A stretch of 64,000 nt of DNA from Escarpia spicata (taxonomy: Eukaryota; Annelida; Polychaeta; Sabellida; Siboglinidae), in NCBI GenBank assembly GCA_963995525.1, contig OZ023218.1, forward strand, positions 47,956,741 to 48,020,740. Reading direction: 5' to 3'. The notes under the pieces are model-generated. The model had not been told where the DNA came from and made no database searches. It worked only from the letters and a program-made list of their open reading frames with translations. Position numbers and translations under genes: made by a program. This document shows, in pieces, positions 55,589-64,000 of this stretch; the stretch's first letter is position 1, and each line of letters starts with the position of its first letter.

Positions 55589-56620
55589 ACTCAAAGTAGG
55601 GAGGTCGGAAGAAATCACGCAAACGCGTTTGCATTGGGACGCAATGTTAAATCGCCTATGTTTAAAAAATTGTAAGTCCCTTGATTTATAAAGACTGATC
55701 ATATATTTTATATCAAAAGAAACATAAATATGTCTTCTTTGTGATAAAAATACTTGCTTTTGTGAATTCGTAATGCTTCATACAGATACTCGTGATGAAA
55801 CAACGACACCCACCGAAATTTCGTTTCGTTGAGGACGCAGCCATATTTAATCTCGCGGAAGGGAGGTGTTTTTCATAAAATCATGTACTCGCGTTATTAC
55901 CCGCCATGCTATGTTTGGCGGTATGGTTGAAATCGCAAAATGATGCTCTTTCTTTTGACGTGTTTTTTGTATGAATTGAAATAAAATTAAGAAAAATATG
56001 CTATGTTGAACATTGGTCACATTTAGAGAGGATTTAAGGTATGAACAGCTTGCGGAAACTCTGGCAAACTACACCTGTGCTATTTAGTAATGTATAAACG
56101 TAATATTAATGCAAATTTGGCGGAGATACACCTTTGCCCATTTTTGCCCCAAGCTCGAACGTAGCGGTACCCCATGTCCGGCAACGAATTTCTCCTATTA
56201 TCGCTCACATACCCGGCGTACACATTGTTGCAATCTTGTATTCTGAGGTTGTGTTTTAGCCATGCATTTGTTATTCGTGTTTACATATGCACATACATGC
56301 TATCAGGTATTAAATGGTGAACGTTATATGAATATTTTAAGTTTGTTTTCATGTTATAATCATACAAAATAAATAACAAATGACAACAAATAAATGGCAA
56401 CCCCCTCCAGGCTCCATAAATTAGACATCTAATATACTTCTAATTACACTGCATTGATCTTGCTGTAACTAACTGCATGTATAAACATTGGCTTGGTGGT
56501 GGTTGTTTGGGTAATTTTTTATTGTATCTTCCTAGAAGTATTTAATTTGTAGATGAATATATAACATGATTTAACATTTCCTACGTTTTGCTTCAGTGGT
56601 TATTGATATGCATGCTTTTT

Positions 56621-57720
56621 ACGCAATGCAACAAGACAACACCAGATATGGAAGAAATGTGGCCAGAATAACCTTCTGACATTTATTTAATATTCACCCG
56701 ATAATTGGATGAGTTGTTAGCTAAAACACAATACAATCAAATGTGGGCCATTTGAGGTCTTAAACATTGCCCCATTTATTTTATCTATACATTCTAAAAA
56801 CAAGGCCCACATTATAGAATACCATACTTAAATTATGGTAATACACCAGAACTATTAAAAAGACGCCTCCCAGACATTTAGACGATTAAAACTACTAACT
56901 ATTACCACATCCTAGAGAGAGGTGGGGCCATTCCGCCTTCCGCCACACCGTTTATTAATCCTATTTTAATTACCGCCCTAAAAACCCTGCGTACACTTGA
57001 AGGAGGAAAAAGCTTTAAGGCAAAACCTCGTGTACCATTTAGAAACAGGGAAAAGCGTCAGCAAAGCTAAAATTAACACATGTGCGTGTTGTGAAAATCC
57101 CATACATACTTATAACTAGTCTTATGGCAGGAGGGGAGGGAGGTGGAGTCAAAACTGATACGATATTCGATAAACAACTGAACACGAGGAATTTCAAATG
57201 TGGCCGCTGCTGGAGGTGCAGTGGCCTTTTATGTCCTGAATGGTCGGACTAGGTTTTACTGTATCACTACGCTAAAGCGCGGGAAGGCCGGCACGCCTTC
57301 AGGCTATTGGACTCTGACCTGGTCAAGGTACAGTGTCAGCTTGTTTACCTAGCCTGCAGGCTGGCTCTAGGACTTTAGTGTTGCCTTGGTTGCCTCGCGT
57401 AAAACTTGTTATGCAATGTAATCGCATAAATCCCTTTACGCAATGCAACAAGACAACACCAGATATGGAAGAAATGTGGCCAGAATAACCTTCTGACATT
57501 TATTTAATATTCACCCGATAATTGGATGAGTTGTTAGCTAAAACACAATACAATCAAATGTGGGCCATTTGAGGTCTTAAACATTGCCCCATTTATTTTA
57601 TCTATACATTCTAAAAACAAGGCCCACATTATAGAATACCATACTTAAATTATGGTAATACACCAGAACTATTAAAAAGACGCCTCCCAGACATTTAGAC
57701 GATTAAAACTACTAACTATT
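56621..57720. mobile_element. 1.1-kb LTR-like element with 14-bp target duplication
   Basis: Two direct repeats of about 283 bp (56621-56903 and 57438-57720), identical by eye, flank a 534-bp non-coding core. TATGCATGCTTTTT is present on both sides (56607-56620 and 57721-57734). The repeats do not begin TG or end CA, and the target duplication is too long for an ordinary LTR element. It could be a Penelope-like, retrozyme-like or TRIM-like non-autonomous element. I did not find the CTGATGA core of a hammerhead ribozyme in the repeats. Confidence 0.85.
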
Positions 57721-58027
57721 TATGCATGCTTTTTCAACATTTTATTTTCGGCTGCTGCAAGGACATTCTTCTTAAGCAATGAAATGCGGTGCTTTCTAAA
57801 AAAAACAAGGTGCGTCAGACAGGTTGTTGAAATATGTTCTAAACGTCTTAGAAACGCCACAGTTTCTCGCTGGATGTAAAACACTTGGACTCATCAGCAA
57901 GCTGATCACCTGCCCCTCTGATACATGATCGAAGACAAGAGTGTTCACATCTTGGACATGAATATTCACTACCAGCAACTCATGTCATTCTGCCAGGAGT
58001 CATGCATGCAGAAACATCAATGAGTTC

Positions 58028-58200
58028 ATGAGTGGGACGAGTATGCCTATCTTTGGAGACTCTACTCGCATCAAGAAGGACAGTGTGTTTGAAATGCTGA
58101 CAACGCTTTCTGATGTAGATGCAAATGCGGAAGTGATTCTTCATATCCTACTTCCAGCCATCGGTGTTCTCTACAAACGGATCTTTGCAGATACAACATT
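58028..58200 (+). other. Short codon-like segment of unknown origin
   Basis: An open frame begins MSGTSMPIFGDSTRIKKD and continues to about LYKRIFAD before running into a TA repeat. A neighbouring minus-strand 60-codon frame (57978-57796) is also open. Either could be a scrap of a captured gene or transposase; no family was recognised. Confidence 0.2.
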
Positions 58201-58227
58201 ACATCAGATAATTCAAAGTTGCATAGC

Positions 58228-58263
58228 AATATATATTATATATATATATATATATATATTATG

Positions 58264-58299
<36 letters not shown>

Positions 58300-58341
58300 T
58301 ACATACATGCATGTACAACATTATATATATATTTATTTATT

Positions 58342-58373
<32 letters not shown>

Positions 58374-58440
58374 CATACATATATATATATATATATAAAT
58401 AAATAAATATATATATAATGTTGTACATGCATGCTATGTA
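58228..58440. repeat. TA-rich tract with perfect 54-bp inverted repeat
   Basis: Arms 58306-58359 and 58378-58431 are perfect reverse complements beginning CATGCATGTACAACATTA, with an 18-nt spacer. This could extrude as a cruciform. (TA)n surrounds it. Confidence 0.93.
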
Positions 58441-58497
58441 GCGGAATGCTTATTGTTGCTTGCAGTAGTTGGCTATCCTTTTTACTTTACTAGTTTT

Positions 58498-58545
58498 ACG
58501 CACACGCACACGCACACGCACACATGCGGACACACACACACAAAC
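58498..58545. repeat. CA/CACG microsatellite
   Basis: Runs of CACACG and ACACAC. Confidence 0.85.
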
Positions 58546-59253
58546 CTACATATAAATTATGTTTACATAAGTATATGGTGCAAGGCCAAAGCAGAATGTT
58601 TACATCAATGCATGCAATATTTCGCTATGTTTATACTCTCACACACACTTTACTAACTTTGTATACATGACATGCATGCAGTACTCACTAACGTCCACAT
58701 GATTTTGCTGGTATACCTACACCTTCTAAAACATGTCAGATTTTTTGGATATCCACATAATAGAAACCATTAAAGCATATCCTCCAACCTATGGGTAGCA
58801 GGCTTCCCAAGCTGGTTCAATGTGGTGTATGACAACGAGCCAGGTATATTGTGTAGACATATATATATATATTATGGATGACGATTTGAAAGTGGGGGAC
58901 CTGGAGATACTTTTGTAGGCTTTTCCAAAAGGCTAGTAGCTTAGTTAATTAACTTAATTTATGTATAATTCCTTTCGTAAATTATATTTAAAGGAAATAC
59001 ATAAAATATCAAGTTTTAGCTAAGTTTTTTGTATTGTACAATATTAGTTTTTCACATTTCTTTCAGATCAAAAAAACTGTCACACAAATTTATTCAATGG
59101 CCTTTACATAATTGTCTATAACTTCGCCAATTTTCAACACAGATATATAAAACTGGTATGGCTGTTTATCTCTTAAATAGACCTTTCCAGTGGTGTATCA
59201 CATTTGCCAATCTGATGAATTATTGCATTTTCACCGACCTCCCTACTCAAAGT

Positions 59254-59470
59254 TCCACTCGTCGGCAAACTTCGTGAACTTTACTGACGTGAATTGAGAT
59301 CCGTTGTCCGAGATTAAAACGTGTGGCTGACCATTTCGGCTCATGTGTTTATTGAGCTTACCAATCACTGTCTTTGTGTAAGTCTTCAGCAACTTGTCAA
59401 TTTCGAAGAAGTTGCTAAAGTGATCCACAGTGTTATGTCTTACGCCATCTTTTATTCGACACGTCGGCAC
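59254..59470 (-). pseudogene. Ty3/gypsy integrase core fragment
   Basis: Reads TVDHFSNFFEIDKLLKTYTK and VLISDNGSQFTS, covering two catalytic regions of the integrase core. It is interrupted right after DEWNFE by the 3.65-kb element. It is not the same copy as the gypsy element at 59541-63419, which has its own integrase end. Confidence 0.8.
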
Positions 59471-59479
59471 AGCCCGGGA

Positions 59480-59541
59480 GCTGTCCTTATTACAGAGCCA
59501 TGGGGAGCATTCATAATGCTCTATAATACAAATACTCTACA
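59480..59541 (-). mobile_element. Partial 3' LTR of the gypsy element
   Basis: On the minus strand a polypurine tract (GAAAGGGAGGGG, 59542-59553) is followed by TGTAGAG. This is the expected LTR start after a PPT. The LTR is cut after about 60 bp, where the second gypsy fragment begins. Confidence 0.6.
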
Positions 59542-59732
59542 CCCCTCCCTTTCAAATGTTGTTCCCATAAAACATGTTAATACCCTGGTTGCGCTACTCC
59601 ACATATACGACATGACAACCGTCAACACAGTCCACGGATTCAGCGTCCATTAATTAGTCCTTGTTAACAATTACATTTTAGTAACCATTAACGTCTATAT
59701 CCATAATTAATCTGGACACCGTCTTTCAAACG

Positions 59733-60419
59733 TCACAGATCCAGCTTCTCTGGAGGCTTTCTGGTTCTTGTGGACCTTCTCACGAGTCGTTCCTCTGCCA
59801 TCGGTATTTGCGCTGGACTTGCCGGTCTCACGGAATAGTTCACTGCCATCGGTGTTTGCAATGAACTTGGCTGGTTGTCTTCTTCTGCTTCTGTTGTTGG
59901 TCTAGTCGATTCGTCAACCACTGGTACCTCCACCGCACCCAGAGGTACCATGGCGACGTCAGAAGCCTTGATTTGGTCGCTGTGTCTCCGCCATACATCG
60001 CCGTCTTCCACGCGCACTGCATACGATCTGGTACCCCTCTTCTCTTGGACGGTACCGGGTACCCACTTTTGGTCGTTGCGATAGTTTCTTACCGCTACTC
60101 TGTCCCCAGCTTCAAATTCTCTGTGTTGCCCTCTCTGCTCCTCTACTGTCTTGGCCTGACGATTCTCCACCGTCTTCCTCGTGCTTGGTCGTATGGCATC
60201 TAATCTTGTTTGTAGGGCTCGACCCATCAGTAACATCGCCGGAGATTCGTCGACCGCTATTAAGAACATCCGTCCCATAAACGGTCCAGCGTAATCTACA
60301 TGGATACGCTGCCATGGCTTTGCAGGCCATTCCCACGGGTGAAGTGGCACGGTAGGCGCTTCAAACTGGACTCTCTGGCAGCCTTGAAATTTCCGTGCCA
60401 GAGATTCTTTATCTATCAA
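59733..60419 (-). pseudogene. Ty3/gypsy integrase with internal deletion and C-terminal tail
   Basis: Shows the zinc-finger end (KFQGCQ, where the first Cys of the usual CxxC pair is lost) and the start of the core (PWQRIHVDYAGPF, the first catalytic Asp region). It then jumps straight to the C-terminal GDRVAVRNYR and a basic RRSTRTRKPPEKL tail. The central core, with the second Asp and the Glu, is missing by in-frame deletion near 60255. The stop is before the PPT. Not functional. Confidence 0.85.
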
Positions 60420-60880
60420 ACGTAGCTACGAGCCAGTCCCTTCATTTTTACAACCCCGACATGTCCATCGTGTAACTCCTGGAGGATTTGACTGCGCAAC
60501 TTCTGTGGCACTAGGACGCGTATTCCCCACATAACGCATCCGTGGAATACACTCAGCTCGTAGCGCTTGGCAAAGAATGGTTCAAGTCCTTCTGGACTGA
60601 TCGTCGGCCATCCTTGCTGGGTTCTCTCCAGAACTTTTGACATGACTGGGTCCTTGCTGGACTCTGTCTTGATGTTTGCTGCCGTGACAGGAAGGGTTTC
60701 TATGTGGTCCATGCAGAACATCTCCACCACATCAAGGTGTGTCTCCCCCGTTTTCAATGTTAACCTCGAAAGTCCGTCTGCATTTGCGTGTTTCAAAAAG
60801 CTTTTATGTGTGCCGACGCTGCTTGTTACAAGGATATGAATCGTGGCTAGTTTGCTGAATAACACAAGGCAGATATAAGT
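60416..60880 (-). pseudogene. Ty3/gypsy RNase H end and integrase zinc finger
   Basis: Reads HANADGLSRL, the usual end of gypsy RNase H, then ELHDGHVGVVKMKGLARSYV, the His pair of the integrase zinc finger. It continues in another frame into 60419-59733. The upstream side is cut off from the rest of RNase H by an inserted segment. Confidence 0.8.
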
Positions 60881-61638
60881 TTGTATAAGAGCTTTATATA
60901 TAAAGCCACAATCATTATGCATGAATATATTATGCAGATTACATAATTAAAATGATCATTCATTACCTAGCCAACATGATTATAATCTAAATGAGAACAG
61001 CAAAGGTGGGTGAACCAACCACACGCAGGTGGAAGGACCCACCGAATCAACTAATATCAATTTGAAGGCTTGTGAATGAATATCTATGCACATAATCAAT
61101 AGTGGGGAAAGCGCAAGGTAACCACCTCCGCCCTAAAACCCCACGTACACATCGATAACTGACACTGCAAATGAGAACCGATGTATGTTTAGTTATTATA
61201 AACATACTTCCCTTTATTTAACATACAGTGTAATGTCTTGTTAAAACCTAATGATCGTTGACGAATATGCAAATTTATAACCCTGTTAGCAAACCGACCT
61301 AACCAAAAATATATACCAAAAATACAGGTGTAGTTGGGGCTGGAGGGTGAGAAAACAAATATGTTATCCTTAAAGACGGTTAGAACAACCCGCGAGGAAC
61401 TAACGAACCCTACTGGGAAAAAGTTATAGCGTGTCAACGCGCCTCGTAAATGTTATAACCGAAACAAATATTTATATCCGTCACAGCATAAAAAAGATTA
61501 CCTCTCTGAGTAACGCGCGAATGAAAAAGAGGCCCAGCTGTTGTGGCTGGAAGAGCTTGTCCCATGGTTAGGTCGGTGTACCGTACATTTCAAATATAGG
61601 CTGCAGCAACGCCCACATAAATACCATTTGAGCTTTGA
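60881..61638. other. Unknown insert inside the gypsy pol region
   Basis: About 750-850 bp separate RNase H at YEIVYKTN from HANADGLSRL. It has no open frame of note. It shares CCGCCCTAAAA and CGTACAC with the core of the LTR-like element at 56971-56996, so a related element may have inserted. Boundaries and target duplication could not be fixed. Confidence 0.45.
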
Positions 61639-61827
61639 TCAAATGTTGGTTTTATAGACTATCTCATAGTCGAGTGCTGCTAGTTGTAGGGCATATCGTT
61701 GCATTCGTGCAGCCGTCATTGCTGGAATACTCTTCCCTGGATGAAAGATAGCTGAGAGGGGTTGGTGATCCGTCACCAGCGTGAATCGTCTTCCAAACAG
61801 GTATTGGTGGAACTTCCTGACTCCCAC
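61639..61827 (-). pseudogene. Ty3/gypsy RNase H, middle part (shifted frame)
   Basis: Reads FGRRFTLVTDHQPLSAIF and YALQLAALDYEIVYKTN. It continues the RNase H of the upstream frame after a frameshift near 61800. Confidence 0.85.
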
Positions 61828-63419
61828 ACGAGTCCCAGTGCTTCTTTGTCTATCTGGCTGTAATTCCGTTCAGCCTTGTTTAAAGTTCGCGAAGCGAACG
61901 CGACTGGTCTCCCCAACCCATCTGGCATCGTATGACTGAGTACGGCCCCTGACCCATATGCAGATGCATCGCATGCTATTCTGATGGGCAAGTTCGGATC
62001 GTAGTGGACGAGAACTTGTTCCGATGTGATCAGTCTCTTTGCTTCACCGAACGCTTGTTCACACTCCTTTGACCACTTCCCCGTGACAATGATATCATCC
62101 AACATCACCTCCACGCCAGGGATTCCTTGTAAAGTCTGCTCCATTGCTCTCTGCCATATCGAGGGTGCCTTCTTGATCCCGAACGGCAACCTATTATACT
62201 GAAACATGCCCTTGTGCGTGTTGATTGTGAGGTACTGCTTAGAGTCCTCCTCTACCTCCATCTGCAGGTAAGCATTCTTGAGGTCAAGTTTGCTGAACCT
62301 CTTACCTCCGGCCATCTTTGCGAAAATATCTTCGATGCGTGGTAGCGGATATTTATCTTCCCGGAGCACCGGGTTGAGTGTCACTTTATAGTCTCCACAG
62401 AGACGTACATCCTTGGTATCTCGTTTCGCTACCGGTACCACTCCTGATGCCCACTGGCTATACTCGACAGCTGATACGATTCCTTCTTTCTGGAGCCTTT
62501 CTAGCTCCTTCTCAAAGTATGGTTTGATCGCATAAGGCACGCTTCGTGGCCTGCAGAACTTCGGTTGAGCATCTGCCACTACGGTGAGTTTGGCTTTCAA
62601 TGTCCCTAAGTTGTCCGTGCTTAACAACTCATACTTTGCCAGCAGCCGTTGAACTTGCTTATTGGCATCCTTCAGAGAAATGTCCTTGTCAGTCCCATGC
62701 CATGACTTCAGGGAGTGAATTTCTCCCCAGTCGAGCTTGATCTCCCAAAACCAGTCACGACCGAACAGCACTTGTCGACCGCCTTTGATAACGTACAAGT
62801 CCAGCTTCACCTTCTGCTTCTTGTACTTGACCTGGACACGAAGCTTTCCCTCGGGAACAACTAACTCCCCCATGTAGGTTCGGAGAGTTACCGGTGTAGG
62901 CTGAAGTTCATGCGTCTTGAACATTTCCTTGTACACATGGTGTGGGATTACTGAGTATGCCGACCCAGTATCAACCTCCATTTTGAGTGATTGTCCGGCT
63001 ACCCGCAGTGTCGTCCAAATTGTGTCAGTTCTGGTCTTTGGTTTTGTTAACTGGTGGACCGCATTTAGGGTGTCCAACCCATCACTCCACTCACTGTCGT
63101 CACTACTGTTACTACTACGTTTGGCAGCTGACATTTGGTTCACCCTTTTGCCTTTATTGTAGCGTTTGTTTCTGTCACCATACCAACACACAGCCTTGAT
63201 GTGGCCATGTTTCCCACAGCCGTGGCCGATTTCGTCTCTGAAGCAACAGTAGTATACACGATTATTTGGGACAACATCCTGAGGAGTTTTTTGGTCATTT
63301 GTGAGTGATATTTGGGAGATTGAGACGTCCGCCCCCCCCCCCCGAGTGAAGTGAGTAGTCACGTGACCGTATGTGTGAGCGTATGTAGCGCACCCCCTGG
63401 TGGTGGAGCGAGTAGCCAT
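61773..63419 (-). pseudogene. Ty3/gypsy gag end, protease, reverse transcriptase and RNase H start
   Basis: A 548-codon frame. In order it has a zinc-knuckle region (CGKHGHIKAVC), protease (DTGSAYSVIP), RT (RFSKLDLKNAYLQMEV, NRLPFGIKKAPSIWQRAM, active-site MLDD in place of the usual YxDD) and RNase H (IACDASAYGSGAVLSH, DKEALGLVW). An in-frame deletion right after the DDIIVTGK segment removes the RT thumb and connection. The N-terminal gag is also missing. The copy is defective despite the long open frame. Confidence 0.88.
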
Positions 63420-64000
63420 GGAAGTCCTATCGTGTATATGAGGAACGAAAGTCCAAAGAGGAAAGTTTTAAAAGGTGTTGAAAGGAACGAAAGATCAAAG
63501 AGTCATAACGAAAGATCAAAGAGAACAGTTTTAAAAGTTGATGAAAGGTGTATCATGAGAGATAAAGAAGTAAACTGAATGATGTATTGACGAGTAATAA
63601 CGAAAGATCAAAGAGAAAAGTGTGAAAAGGTGTATCATGAGAGATAAAGAATTTAACTGAATGATGTATTGACAAAGTGATAGGTAAGTCTGCCTATGTT
63701 GTATACTGAAAGATGTATGTGAATAATGTTTATAAACCGTATATAACGATATATATGAAACTTTAAAATATGTATGTATGTATGCATGTATGTATGAATG
63801 AAAGAAGAATTATTGCTAAGGTAATAACCGACAAACACCACAGTTTGAAAGATGATTAGTTTTATTAATTAGACATCAATATCATGGGCGCCGACAAACA
63901 CCACAGTTTGAAAGTTGTAACGTTCATCATCATCATTGTTATATGTATGTATGTATGTATGTAGTTCGATGTCAGTGGTTGCTTCATCCCAATTGTCGGC
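63420..64000. other. Repeat-rich right edge of the window
   Basis: Imperfect direct repeats of AACGAAAGATCAAAGAG (63490-63615), GTATCATGAGAGATAAAGAA (63549 and 63632) and ACAAACACCACAGTTTGAAAG (63831 and 63895), plus ATGTATGT microsatellites. It could be the 5' LTR or leader of the gypsy element, but I could not match it to the partial 3' LTR. Confidence 0.45.

Larger units (their letters stand above)
55598..59244. mobile_element. 3.65-kb inverted-repeat element inserted in a gypsy integrase
   Basis: Inverted termini AGGGAGGTCGG / CCGACCTCCCT (55598-55608, 59234-59244), with weaker similarity continuing inward. They are flanked by the direct repeat ACTCAAAGT (55589-55597 and 59245-59253). 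The interruption falls in the integrase frame, which proves insertion. A 9-bp target duplication would suit a Mutator-like element; 8 bp with a shared terminal base would suit hAT. No transposase was recognised, so it is probably non-autonomous. It contains the 1.1-kb LTR-like element and the 58306-58431 palindrome. Confidence 0.85.

Overview
This is a window of animal (metazoan) nuclear DNA, AT-rich, with short exons, GT-AG introns, long tandem arrays and many nested transposable elements. I cannot name the species. The gene complement and element types fit an aquatic invertebrate bilaterian (mollusc-, brachiopod- or lancelet-like), but that is only an impression.

Two host genes are recognisable and lie head to head. 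On the minus strand, the first three coding exons of afadin (17228 down to 2292) encode the N-terminus and the first Ras-association domain. The gene runs off the left edge of the window. On the plus strand, a complete intraflagellar transport gene, IFT88, occupies 23535-48011. Its 22 coding exons give 824 residues, every splice phase agrees, and the protein runs from the acidic N-terminus through the TPR superhelix to the acidic C-terminal tail. A frameshifted CR1/Jockey-type LINE (about 19455-22470) sits between the two start codons.

Region by region: 1-17123 is afadin exons and introns, carrying minisatellites, a hAT-like non-autonomous element with a perfect 8-bp target duplication (8951-9871), a 679-bp inverted-repeat element (7648-8326), an ACTTGTCC-repeat element (about 12045-13635) and a foldback element (about 15060-16530). 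17229-23534 is the divergent intergenic region. 23535-48011 is IFT88; its introns hold a 3-kb foldback element, SINE and RTE-type LINE pieces, and many arrays. 48012-49070 is the probable 3' UTR with a MITE in it. 49540-51385 holds two 26-bp minisatellites. 51600-54400 holds decayed LINE pieces, one split by a TTAA-flanked MITE. 55260-63419 is a pile of nested elements: broken Ty3/gypsy copies, one of them split by a 3.65-kb inverted-repeat element that itself contains a 1.1-kb LTR-like element.

The most unusual signal is that tandem arrays repeatedly grow out of exon edges. The donor of afadin exon 2 lies in a 17-copy 46-bp array, IFT88 exon 11 and its donor seed a 94-bp array, IFT88 exon 6's acceptor is the last copy of a decayed array of about 47 bp, and the IFT88 stop-codon segment is echoed about three times. 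These arrays present ready-made decoy splice sites beside the real ones.
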